Assembly (NCBI RefSeq): GCF_003254475.1
Contig: NZ_QFYQ01000001.1
Span: 3,314,001 to 3,378,000 of the forward strand
DNA from: Phenylobacterium soli
GTDB taxonomy: Bacteria > Pseudomonadota > Alphaproteobacteria > Caulobacterales > Caulobacteraceae
Reading direction: 5' to 3'
Length of the DNA stretch: 64,000 nucleotides
Made by a program: the position numbers and the translations under genes
Shown here: in pieces, positions 1 to 7,550 of the stretch
Layout: every line of letters begins with the position of its first letter
Position numbering within the stretch: the first letter of the stretch is position 1
The notes under the pieces: model-generated
What the model saw: only the letters and a program-made list of their open reading frames with translations
The model's database searches: none
What the model was told of the DNA's origin: nothing

Positions 1-86
1 CGCGATCCCTACGCATCGAGGTGCACGATCACCTGGTGGTCGGCCGCCACGGTGTGGCGAGCTTCAAGGCGCTCGGACTGCTTTGA
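1..86 (+). CDS. radC: RadC family protein, C-terminal end only (partial)
   Basis: The reading frame that starts at base 3 ends with TGA at 84-86 and encodes the residues IEVHDHLVVGRHGVASFKAL followed by GLL. This matches the usual C-terminus of RadC (JAB/MPN-like domain, DUF2466), in which a V-H-D-H segment is followed by a G-R-x-G-x-A-S-F stretch and the protein ends in G-L. Only the last 27 codons are in the window, so the catalytic JAMM residues and the HhH region cannot be checked. The cellular role of RadC is unsettled despite its old name as a DNA repair protein. The assignment rests on this short tail alone. Confidence 0.75.
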   Translation, partial: RSLRIEVHDHLVVGRHGVASFKALGLL

Positions 87-99
87 CAGCGTCGCCATA

Positions 100-124
100 G
101 GAACAAAGCCGAGCTTTTCCGGTT
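100..124 (+). promoter_or_regulatory. Possible EcfG/sigma-T-like promoter before the RTX gene
   Basis: GGAAC at 100-104 is followed after 15 bases by CGGTT at 120-124, which resembles the alphaproteobacterial general-stress sigma factor pattern (GGAAC, 16-18 bases, CGTT). It lies about 75 bases before the RTX start. The -10 part is imperfect, so this is a weak inference. Confidence 0.25.
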
Positions 125-198
125 TGGAAGCGCGGCCTTGGGAGAGCGGCGCCATAGGCGTCGCCGCCCCGGGCTCCTCGCTTCCGATAGGTGCTCAC

Positions 199-1410
199 AT
201 GGCGATCATTACTGGGACTTCCTCTGCCGACTCCCTCGTCGGGACGGCGGACAGCGACATTCTCGTCGGCCTCGGCGGGTCCGACACCCTCGACGGCGGC
301 GCGGGCTCCGACGCGGCCGACTACGATGCAGCCCCCGCGGCGATCGTCGCCAACCTCGCCACCGGCGTGGTGCAGGACGGCTACGGCGGGACCGACCATC
401 TGATCTCGATCGAGCAGATCGGCGGCACGAGCTTCAACGACCAGATCACCGGCGACGACGGCGCGAACTACCTCGACGGCCGGTCGGGCGACGACTCGAT
501 CGCCGCCGGCGGCGGCTCCGACATCCTGGTCGGCGGCGGCGGCAACGACACCCTCGACGGCGGCGCCGGGGACGACATCCTCAAGCCCGGCGACGGTCAC
601 GACGTGCTGCGCGGCGGGGAAGGCTACGACACCGCCGACTATTCCGACTACAGCGCCGGCATCGCCGCCGACATCTACTCGGGCACCTGGAAGGACACCT
701 ACCAGTCGATCGAGAACATCTCCGGCAGCGCCTTCAACGACGACCTGAAGGGCGATTGGCAGAACAACGTCCTCCTCGGCGGCAGCGGCGACGACAACCT
801 CGACGGACGCGAGGGCGACGACCGGCTGGACGGCGGCACCGGCAACGACACCCTGACCGGCGGCCCGGGCGCCAACTTCATGACCGGCGGCGACGGCAAT
901 GACGTGATCAACGGCGGCGACGATTTCGACCGCACCAACGGCAACGTCGGCAATGACACCGTGCACGGCGCCGGCGGCAATGACTGGGTGACCGGCGGCC
1001 AGGACAGCGACGTACTCTACGGCGACGCCGGCAACGACATCCTCAACGGCAACCTCGGCTCCGACACCGGCTATGGCGGCGCGGGCGACGACGTGGTCCG
1101 CGGCGGCCAGGGCGACGACGTGCTCTACGGCGAGGACGGCAACGACTGGATGACCGGGGACCTCGGCAACGACACCATGACGGGCGGCGCCGGGGCGGAC
1201 ACCTTCCGCGCCTTCGCCGGCGGTGGAACCGACAAGATCATGGACTTCAACGCCGCTGAGGGCGACCGCATCCAGCTCGATCCGGGCACGACCTATACGA
1301 CCGCCCAGGTCGGCGGCGACGTGGTCATCACCATGGGCAGCGGCGCGACCACGACTTTGGTCGGCGTGCAGATGTCGAGCCTGTCCTCGGGCTGGATCTT
1401 CGGCGCCTGA
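199..1410 (+). CDS. RTX-type calcium-binding repeat protein, probably type I secreted
   Basis: A 403-residue acidic protein made almost entirely of glycine/aspartate nonapeptides of the GGxGxDxLx type (for example GGAGDDILKP, GGTGNDTLTG). These are hallmarks of RTX proteins that fold into calcium-binding parallel beta-rolls outside the cell. There is no Sec signal peptide. The C-terminus, after a TDKIMDF element, is glycine-poor and beta-rich, as in RTX proteins exported by type I secretion. A longer unit (ADYDAAPAAIVANL... then SIEQIGGTSFNDQITG) recurs as ADYSDYSAGIAADI... then SIENISGSAFNDDLKG. The ATG at 199 is chosen because the repeats begin soon after it; upstream in-frame codons look non-coding. 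No enzymatic domain is visible, so it may be an adhesin or surface-layer-like protein. No T1SS genes are nearby. Confidence 0.85.
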   Translation: MAIITGTSSADSLVGTADSDILVGLGGSDTLDGGAGSDAADYDAAPAAIVANLATGVVQDGYGGTDHLISIEQIGGTSFNDQITGDDGANYLDGRSGDDSIAAGGGSDILVGGGGNDTLDGGAGDDILKPGDGHDVLRGGEGYDTADYSDYSAGIAADIYSGTWKDTYQSIENISGSAFNDDLKGDWQNNVLLGGSGDDNLDGREGDDRLDGGTGNDTLTGGPGANFMTGGDGNDVINGGDDFDRTNGNVGNDTVHGAGGNDWVTGGQDSDVLYGDAGNDILNGNLGSDTGYGGAGDDVVRGGQGDDVLYGEDGNDWMTGDLGNDTMTGGAGADTFRAFAGGGTDKIMDFNAAEGDRIQLDPGTTYTTAQVGGDVVITMGSGATTTLVGVQMSSLSSGWIFGA

Positions 1411-1429
1411 GGAAGGCTCAGTTGGGGTC

Positions 1430-1451
1430 GGCGGGGCTCCTGGGCCCCGCC
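1430..1451. terminator. GC hairpin between convergent genes
   Basis: Perfect 8-bp arms GGCGGGGC and GCCCCGCC enclose a 6-base loop. The hairpin lies between the convergent ends of the RTX gene and the small membrane-protein gene. The T-tract is poor on both strands, so termination is likely but not certain. Confidence 0.45.
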
Positions 1452-1463
1452 CCCCTTACAGCG

Positions 1464-1637
1464 TCAGGATCCCAGGGCCTTGCCGTTGGCGCGCGCCCAA
1501 AGCGCCGCCATCAGGCCGATGAAGACCAGGGACAGGCCCTCGGCCATCTGGCCCGAGATGGCTCCGAGCAACATGCAGACGCCCAGAAGCACGGCGGCCG
1601 CAGCCACGGCGTAGAACGCGATCGCGCCAAGGTTCAT
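1464..1637 (-). CDS. Small hydrophobic membrane protein (57 aa)
   Basis: A 57-codon frame reads MNLGAIAFYAVAAAAVLLGV, then a second hydrophobic stretch (LSLVFIGLMAALWA) and a short basic tail ending KALGS. Two transmembrane helices with a short Gln/Glu-containing turn are apparent. The start is supported by a strong ribosome binding site, AGGGAGGAAATCT, directly before the ATG. It stands alone between convergent and divergent neighbours, with a GC hairpin just beyond its stop. I do not recognise a family. Length, composition and ribosome site make it a credible gene; the role is unknown. Confidence 0.65.
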   Translation of the reverse strand: MNLGAIAFYAVAAAAVLLGVCMLLGAISGQMAEGLSLVFIGLMAALWARANGKALGS

Positions 1638-1801
1638 AGATTTCCTCCCTCGGCCGTGATCTGCGCCCGACGAGCCGCGGGAGGCGGCCGGCGCAGACGT
1701 TCGGCGACCGACGGTCCCACGAGCTTGGCTTTGGCCGAATGCTACCTTTTGCCGCGGCTCGCACTTGCCGCCTCCGGGCGGCGCGCCCTACGGTCCAGCC
1801 C

Positions 1802-3691
1802 ATGATGCTCGATCGCAGACACCTGCTTCTCACCGGCGCCGCCGCGGGCCTCGTGGCCGGCTCGCCTTCCTTCGCCAAGGGCCACAAGGCCGCCCACCAC
1901 CTGGCCAAGGCTGCGGCCCCGGCGACCCCGGACAGCCGCCTCGCCGACCACATGACGGGGCTCTCCGAGACCCTGCTCAGCCGCTGGCCCGAGACGGCCA
2001 CCAACCTCGGCCTCGACACGGGCGCCCGGGCGGGGCTGAAGTCGGCGCTGTCCGACGCCTCGCCGAGCGCGCACGCCTCGGACGTGAGCTTCAGCGCCGA
2101 CGCCCTGCGCCAACTCACCGCCATTCCCGACGCCGGCCTTTCGCCGCGCTCGAAGCTGGACAAGGCCACCGTCGCCTACGCCCTGCAGCTCGGCGTCGAG
2201 GCCGCGCCCTTCGACTTCGGCAACAACACCCTGGCCTCGGCGATGAGCGAGGCCGCCGGCCCGCACGTCGTGGACCAGCAGTCGGGCGCCTACTCGTCCC
2301 TGCCGGAGTTCCTCGACAGCCAGCACAAGGTCGACACTGCGGCCGACGCCGACGCCTATCTGTCGCGCCTGCACGAGATGGCGCGCACCATCGCCCACGA
2401 GAACGAGCGGATCGTCAGCGACGCCGGCAAGGGCGTGATCCCGCCGGACTTCATCCTGGCCAACGCCATCGGCCAGCAGCAGGACCTGCTGGCGATCCCG
2501 GCGGAGAAGTCGCGCCTGGCCCAGTCGCTGGCCCGGCGGGCCGCGGCGAAGAAGCTCGGCGGCGACTACGGCGCGCGCGCCGCGCGCCTGGTGGAGAGCG
2601 AGGTCTATCCGGCGCTCGGACGCCAGCTCGAGACGCTCAAGAGCCTGCAGCCCAAGGCCGGCCACGACGCCGGCGTCTGGCGACTGGCCGACGGCGAGGC
2701 CTACTATTCCTGGCTGCTGAAGGTCGGCACCTCCACCAGCCTCACGGCCGAGCAGATCCACCAGATGGGCCTGGAGCAGAACCGGGCCATCGAGGACCGC
2801 ATGGACGGGCTGCTCAGGAAGCAGGGCCTGACCCAGGGCTCGGTGGGCGAGCGGATGGCCGCCCTCGGCAAGGATCCCAAGTACCTGTTCCCTGACACGG
2901 ACGCCGGGCGGGCGCAGCTCATCGCCTATCTGAACGGCGTCATCGCTTCCGTGCGGCCGAAGCTCGCCAAGGCCTTCGACCTGAAGCTGAAGGCGCCGAT
3001 CCAGGTGAAGCGGGTGCCGGTGGAGATCCAGGACGGCGCCGGCCAGGGCTATATGAACACCGGCTCGCTCGATGGCTCGCGGCCGTCGATCTACTACATC
3101 AACCTCAAGACCACCTCGAACTGGCCGAAGTTCTCGCTGCCCACCCTCACCTTCCACGAGGGCATTCCGGGCCATGCCTGGCAGGGCGCCTATCTGACCG
3201 AGACGGGCAAGATGCCGCTCATCCGGGTGCTGATCTCGGGCTTCAACGCCTATGTGGAGGGCTATGCCCTCTACGCCGAGCAGCTCGGCGACGAGATCGG
3301 CATGTACGACGACGACTGGGCCGGGCGCCTCGGCTACCTGCAGGCCCAGAAGTTCCGCGCCGTGCGCCTGGTGGTCGACACCGGCCTGCACGCCAAGCGC
3401 TGGAGCCGGGAGCAGGCGGTGCAGTGGGCGATGGACAACACCGGCCGCACCCGCGACGCCATGACCAGCGAGATCGACCGTTACTGCGGCACCCCCGGCC
3501 AGGCCTGCGGCTACAAAATCGGTCACACCGAGATCAACCGCATGCGCGAGAAGGCCAAGGCCGCGCTCGGCGCGCGATACGACCTGCGCAAGTTCGACGA
3601 CCTGATCGTCGAGACCGGGGCCGTGCCGATCACCGTCCTCGGAGACGTGGTCGACAGCTGGATCGCCAGCGGCGGTACGATGAAGCTGTAG
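1802..3691 (+). CDS. DUF885 family protein, exported metallopeptidase-like
   Basis: A 629-residue DUF885 protein. The N-terminus LDRRHLLLTGAAAGLVAG is a twin-arginine or Sec-type export signal, so the protein is probably periplasmic. Around residue 452 it has TFHEGIPGHAWQ, the HExxPGH-type zinc-binding motif of this family; a downstream glutamate in the segment EGYALYAEQLG is the likely third ligand. DUF885 members are thought to be peptidases, but few are characterised. ATG at 1802 (tandem ATGATG) is preferred because it places the signal peptide at the N-terminus; an in-frame upstream extension lacks such a feature. The gene appears monocistronic. Substrate unknown. Confidence 0.85.
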   Translation: MMLDRRHLLLTGAAAGLVAGSPSFAKGHKAAHHLAKAAAPATPDSRLADHMTGLSETLLSRWPETATNLGLDTGARAGLKSALSDASPSAHASDVSFSADALRQLTAIPDAGLSPRSKLDKATVAYALQLGVEAAPFDFGNNTLASAMSEAAGPHVVDQQSGAYSSLPEFLDSQHKVDTAADADAYLSRLHEMARTIAHENERIVSDAGKGVIPPDFILANAIGQQQDLLAIPAEKSRLAQSLARRAAAKKLGGDYGARAARLVESEVYPALGRQLETLKSLQPKAGHDAGVWRLADGEAYYSWLLKVGTSTSLTAEQIHQMGLEQNRAIEDRMDGLLRKQGLTQGSVGERMAALGKDPKYLFPDTDAGRAQLIAYLNGVIASVRPKLAKAFDLKLKAPIQVKRVPVEIQDGAGQGYMNTGSLDGSRPSIYYINLKTTSNWPKFSLPTLTFHEGIPGHAWQGAYLTETGKMPLIRVLISGFNAYVEGYALYAEQLGDEIGMYDDDWAGRLGYLQAQKFRAVRLVVDTGLHAKRWSREQAVQWAMDNTGRTRDAMTSEIDRYCGTPGQACGYKIGHTEINRMREKAKAALGARYDLRKFDDLIVETGAVPITVLGDVVDSWIASGGTMKL

Positions 3692-3871
3692 TCATTTCTT
3701 AGCGTCTGGAACTCGACAGAAGGGCCCTCGGTTGGTGGGCCGTTCGCGTGGCCGGTCGCCCCCATCCGGCCGCGTCCGAACGGATCGGTCCGGCCCCAGA
3801 CGAGCCCCTCTCTCCAGCAGCCGGGCCGATCCATTCGGCGCACGCCTCAGCCAACACTCAACGGGGATGGC

Positions 3872-4798
3872 TCAGCCGGCCCGGCAGGCCCTCGGATCGG
3901 CCGCCGCGGCCTGCAGGCTGGGCATGGCGAGCCTGGGGATCACCGCGCCCGGGTAGGCGATCACCGCCTCGGCCAGCAGCCTGGCGCAGGTGACGGCCTG
4001 GGCCACCGGCTTTCCCGCCAGCCGGCCGGCGAGGTAGCCGGCGTTGAAGCCATCGCCGGCGCCGGTGGCGTCGACCACGGGCACCGCGGCGCGGGTCGGC
4101 CGGAACTCCAGATCCCCCTCCTCCGAGCGCACGCGCACCGTGCGGTCGCTCATCCGCTCCACGACCTCCGGTCCGGGCGGCGGTCGCCAGCCGCCGAGCC
4201 CCTCGGCGTCCTCCTCGCTCAGCGAGACGTATCGGCAGATCGGCGCAAGGATCTCGGCCGCGGCGCGGGCGGCCTGCGGCGACTTCCACAGCCCCGCGCG
4301 CCAGTTGACGTCGAAGGCCACCTGGGCCCCGGCGTGGACTGCCTCGGCGAGCATGATCATCAGGGCCCCGCGGCCGGCCTCGCCCAGCACCGCGAGCGTC
4401 GCGCCGGTCAGGCAGACGAGATCGGCCGAGCGCAGGGCCGACCGCAGGATCGGCTCGTTGGCGTAGCGGTAGAAGTCGCGCACCGGCGCCTCGCCGCGCC
4501 ACTCGTAGAGGCCACGCCCGCGCAGGCCGCCGCGCTCGATGGCGTAGAGGCCCGGCAGGCGTCCTTCGGCGAGGGCGACCAGGGAGGCGTCGAGCCCTTC
4601 GTCGGCCATCTTGCGCAGCATGCCGCCGCTGAACGGGTCGCCCCGGCCGATGACCGTGGCCAGGCTCACCTCGCAGCCGAGGCGGCGGAGATAGACGGCG
4701 GTGGCGAAGGCGTCGCCGCCGTAGGCCACCGCGGCGGCCCCGTTCTCGGTGAGACTGAGCTCCACCAGGCCTTCGCCGATCGCCACCACGCGCGCCAT
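3872..4798 (-). CDS. kdgK: PfkB-family sugar kinase, probable 2-keto-3-deoxygluconate kinase
   Basis: A 308-residue ribokinase/PfkB-family kinase. The N-terminus MARVVAIGEGLVELSL and the following AYGGDAFATAVYLRRLG match KdgK enzymes, which phosphorylate 2-keto-3-deoxygluconate to KDPG for the Entner-Doudoroff pathway. The PfkB signature DATGAGDGFNAGYLAG near the C-terminus supplies the anion hole and the catalytic aspartate (GAGD). The start at 4798 is supported by GAGGGGAG upstream; a longer in-frame TTG start at 4912 adds a segment with no family resemblance. No other sugar-acid genes are adjacent, so the exact substrate (KDG or a related sugar) is inferred from sequence alone. Confidence 0.8.
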   Translation of the reverse strand: MARVVAIGEGLVELSLTENGAAAVAYGGDAFATAVYLRRLGCEVSLATVIGRGDPFSGGMLRKMADEGLDASLVALAEGRLPGLYAIERGGLRGRGLYEWRGEAPVRDFYRYANEPILRSALRSADLVCLTGATLAVLGEAGRGALMIMLAEAVHAGAQVAFDVNWRAGLWKSPQAARAAAEILAPICRYVSLSEEDAEGLGGWRPPPGPEVVERMSDRTVRVRSEEGDLEFRPTRAAVPVVDATGAGDGFNAGYLAGRLAGKPVAQAVTCARLLAEAVIAYPGAVIPRLAMPSLQAAAADPRACRAG

Positions 4799-5024
4799 GG
4801 GCTCGCTCCCCTCTGATCCCCGCGACGGGCCGAGCCGAAGGGCTCCATGGAAGCTTGGCCGCAGGGACGTCCCACGCGTCCAACGCGCCGGGGCGGCGGT
4901 TTCATCCCTCAATGGTTGTCTTATTTGATCTTGCCGAACGCCGGGCGCGACCCACGGGTTTAGAGCCCGCCGCAGGGAAGGCGGTTTACAGGCGCCCCCT
5001 TGCGCCGTACCGCTGCCGGCCGCG

Positions 5025-5042
5025 TAGTCACATAACTGTCAA
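5025..5042 (+). promoter_or_regulatory. Pho box upstream of the DUF47-PiT operon, overlapping the promoter
   Basis: TAGTCAC-ATAA-CTGTCAA, two 7-bp PhoB half-sites 11 bp apart. It ends only 18 bases before the start codon, and no -10 element follows at the 10-base spacing seen after the Pho boxes of phoU2, the porin and pstS1. A possible -10 (CATAAC) lies inside the box. This geometry suggests PhoB repression rather than activation. Confidence 0.7.
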
Positions 5043-5060
5043 GATTCGTCCGGGGGTCTC

Positions 5061-5705
5061 ATGCTGAGCTGGTTCCAGGCGCTGATGCCCAAGGAGGGCC
5101 GCTTCTTCGACCTCTTCGAGGCGCACGCCAAGACGCTGTGCGCCGGGGCCGAGGCCCTGCGGCGGATGCTGGACGGCGGGGACAAGGTGCCGGAGCTGTG
5201 CGCAGAGGTGGCGCGCCACGAGAACGACGCCGACCAGATCACGCGCGAGTGCATGCTGGCGGTGCGGCGGACCTTCATCACCCCCTTCGACCGCAGCGAC
5301 ATCATCGACCTGATCACGGCGATGGATGACGCCATCGACCAGATGCACAAGACGGCCAAGGCGGTGACCCTGTTCGACCAGCGCAGCTTCCATCCGGACA
5401 TGGTCAAGCTGGGCGATCTGATCGTCGAGGCGGCGGGCCACACCTCCGAGGCCATCCCGCTGCTGCGCTCGATGCGCGCCAACGCCGGCCAGCTGAACCG
5501 CATCGCCGAGGAGGTGACGCGGCTCGAGGACCTCTCAGACAAGCTCTACGACGACGGCATGGCGGCCCTCTACCGCGGGCCCGCCAAGACCGACCCGATG
5601 GCCTACATCGTCGGGGCCGAGATCTACGACCACCTGGAGAAGGTGGTGGATCGCTTCGAAGACGTGGCCAACCGGATCAGCGGCGTGCTGATCGAGCACC
5701 TCTAA
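5061..5705 (+). CDS. DUF47 family PhoU-like protein, PiT partner
   Basis: A 214-residue all-helical DUF47 protein, distantly related to PhoU. Family traits are visible: the start LSWFQALMPKEGRFFDLFE, the conserved HENDADQITRE segment, and FDRSDIIDLITAMDDAIDQMHKTAK. DUF47 proteins are encoded next to PiT phosphate permeases and are thought to modulate them; here the PiT gene follows after 13 bases. In Sinorhizobium meliloti the equivalent orfA-pit operon is repressed by PhoB in low phosphate, which fits the Pho box overlapping this gene's upstream region. The ribosome binding site is weak. Confidence 0.88.
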   Translation: MLSWFQALMPKEGRFFDLFEAHAKTLCAGAEALRRMLDGGDKVPELCAEVARHENDADQITRECMLAVRRTFITPFDRSDIIDLITAMDDAIDQMHKTAKAVTLFDQRSFHPDMVKLGDLIVEAAGHTSEAIPLLRSMRANAGQLNRIAEEVTRLEDLSDKLYDDGMAALYRGPAKTDPMAYIVGAEIYDHLEKVVDRFEDVANRISGVLIEHL

Positions 5706-5718
5706 GGGCCGCGCGCGG

Positions 5719-6747
5719 ATGGACCTCGCCGGCTCCGGGCTGCTGCTGATCTTCCTCATCGGCGTCGCCCTGCTCTTCGACTTCCTGAACGGGCTGCACG
5801 ACGCGGCGAACTCGATCGCCACCATCGTCTCGACCCGGGTGCTGCCGGCCCGCTACGCGGTGTTCTGGGCGGCGTTCTTCAACTTCGTCGCCTTCCTGGT
5901 GTTCGGCCTGCACGTCGCCAACACCGTGGGCAAGGGGATCATCGACCCCAAGATCGTCTCCGACGCCGTGATCTTCGGCGCGCTCGGCGGGGCGATCACC
6001 TGGAACGTCATCACCTGGCTGGGTGGCATCCCCTCGTCGTCCTCGCACGCCCTGATCGGCGGCCTGCTCGGCGCCGGCATCGCCAAGGCCGGCAGCCTCT
6101 CGCCGGTGGTCTGGGCCGGGGTCAACAAGACCATCATGGGCATCGTGCTGTCGCCCGGCATGGGCTTCGTGCTCGCCCTCCTCTTGGTGCTGGCGGTCTC
6201 CTGGGCCTTCGTGAAGGCCTCGCCCTCGTTGGCCGACTCCACCTTCCGCAAGCTGCAGTTCGTCTCGGCCTCGCTCTATTCCCTGGGCCACGGCGGCAAC
6301 GACGCCCAGAAGACCATGGGCATCATCGCCGTGCTGCTCTACGCCCACCAGGCCGGGGGCGCCGGCGGCGGCGACTTCCACGTGCCGATGTGGGTGGTGC
6401 TGAGCTGCCAGACCGCCATGGCCCTTGGCACCCTCGCCGGCGGCTGGCGGATCGTGCACACCATGGGCTCGAAAATCACCCGCCTGTCGCCGCAGCAGGG
6501 CTTCTGCGCCGAGACCGGCGGGGCCATCACCCTGTTCACCGCGACCTATATCGGCGTGCCGGTGTCGACGACTCACACGATCACTGGAGCCATCGTCGGA
6601 GTCGGCGCGGCCCGGCGGGTCTCGGCGGTGCGCTGGAACGTCGCCGGCGGTATCGTCTGGGCCTGGATCATCACCATGCCGGCCTCGGCGCTGCTCGCCG
6701 CCGGCTTCTATTTCCTGGCCCGGTTCGCCGACCGGCTGTGGGGCTGA
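5719..6747 (+). CDS. pit: PiT family low-affinity inorganic phosphate transporter
   Basis: A 342-residue inner-membrane permease with about ten hydrophobic helices. It shows the duplicated PHO4/PiT signature: FDFLNGLHDAANSIATIV near the N-terminus and SLGHGGNDAQKTMGII in the second half, plus GIPSSSSHALIGG and GVPVSTTHTITGA. It moves metal-phosphate with protons. It is cotranscribed with the DUF47 gene 13 bases upstream, and the NUDIX gene begins one base past its stop. Together with the pst cluster further along, it gives the cell both low- and high-affinity phosphate uptake. Confidence 0.92.
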   Translation: MDLAGSGLLLIFLIGVALLFDFLNGLHDAANSIATIVSTRVLPARYAVFWAAFFNFVAFLVFGLHVANTVGKGIIDPKIVSDAVIFGALGGAITWNVITWLGGIPSSSSHALIGGLLGAGIAKAGSLSPVVWAGVNKTIMGIVLSPGMGFVLALLLVLAVSWAFVKASPSLADSTFRKLQFVSASLYSLGHGGNDAQKTMGIIAVLLYAHQAGGAGGGDFHVPMWVVLSCQTAMALGTLAGGWRIVHTMGSKITRLSPQQGFCAETGGAITLFTATYIGVPVSTTHTITGAIVGVGAARRVSAVRWNVAGGIVWAWIITMPASALLAAGFYFLARFADRLWG

Positions 6748-6748
6748 G

Positions 6749-7210
6749 ATGCCTAAGGACGGGAAGGCCGCCAAGTCGCCGAAGCCCAAGGGGGCCAAGC
6801 CCAAGCGGCCGCGGCGCCAGTACGCCGCCCTGCCCTGGCGGCGGACCGAGACCGGCGTCGAGATCCTGCTGATCACCTCGCGCGAGACGCGGCGCTGGGT
6901 GCTGCCCAAGGGCTGGGGCAAGAAGGACGAACCGGCGACCATCGCCGTGGCCCGCGAGGCCCTGGAGGAGACCGGCGTCGCCGGCCGCGTGGCCGAGAAG
7001 CCGCTCGGCCAATACCGCTACCAGAAGCTCTTCAAGAGCGGCCGGCTGCAGCGCCTGAAGGTGACGGTCTACGGGCTTGAGGTTGTGCACGAGCACGCCG
7101 AATGGCCGGAGATGAACATCCGCGACAAGCTCTGGGTGTCGCTCGACGAAGGCGCCGGCCTCGTCGACGAGCCGGAGCTGCGGAGCCTCATCGCCGGCTT
7201 CAGCCCCTAA
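6749..7210 (+). CDS. NUDIX hydrolase
   Basis: A 153-residue NUDIX protein. Residues 55-77 carry the Nudix box GX5EX7REUXEEXGU (GWGKKDEPATIAVAREALEE then TGV) with all key glutamates. The N-terminal 25 residues are very basic (KKSPKPKGAKPKRPRRQ-like) and probably flexible. NUDIX enzymes of this short type cleave nucleoside diphosphate derivatives, diphosphoinositol polyphosphates or similar pyrophosphates; the sequence does not decide which. The ATG lies one base after the PiT stop, implying translational coupling and a possible link with phosphate metabolism, for example polyphosphate or diphosphate substrates (inference). Confidence 0.85.
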   Translation: MPKDGKAAKSPKPKGAKPKRPRRQYAALPWRRTETGVEILLITSRETRRWVLPKGWGKKDEPATIAVAREALEETGVAGRVAEKPLGQYRYQKLFKSGRLQRLKVTVYGLEVVHEHAEWPEMNIRDKLWVSLDEGAGLVDEPELRSLIAGFSP

Positions 7211-7216
7211 GGGGCG

Positions 7217-7402
7217 TCAGGTCCAGCGAAGGGCCCGGCGGACATCCGCCATGCGTGCGCGGCGGGCCTCTTCGGCTTCGGCGCGGGGCGCGGCGTCGTC
7301 GAGATGGTCTTCGGCCTCGCGGCCGTAGCGGTTGCGGAGCCGCTTGGCGGCTTCTTCAGCCTCCTCGGCGGCCTGCAGGGCGCGGAACCAATAGTCCCCC
7401 AT
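7217..7402 (-). CDS. Small charged helical hypothetical protein (61 aa)
   Basis: Starts MGDYWFRALQAAEEAEEAAK and continues as a highly charged, Ala/Glu/Arg-rich helix (RLRNRYGREAEDHLDD). GGAGG lies 7 bases upstream of the ATG. It converges with the NUDIX gene. No family recognised; coiled-coil-like composition suggests a protein-protein contact role, but this is only composition-based. Confidence 0.6.
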   Translation of the reverse strand: MGDYWFRALQAAEEAEEAAKRLRNRYGREAEDHLDDAAPRAEAEEARRARMADVRRALRWT

Positions 7403-7550
7403 GGCGTGACCTCCACAATTGCCAGTGGGACGGCGGCGGGACATTGCCGCCTCGTGGGATTCCAACCGAAGCTGTGGATGGAGGTTCCCGATCGCAAGGC
7501 CCGGCGCGGCCAAGCCTGATCAAAGGGGCGTGAGGCCTGGCCTCGCGAAT

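Noticed and set aside
4945..5010. tRNA-like stretch on the minus strand with a 4-bp stem and a 7-base loop reading CTCTAAA (anticodon-like CTA).
   Set aside because: No GTTCGA-type T-arm, no D-arm and no matching acceptor stem could be found; the hairpin is more likely chance or a promoter-region element.
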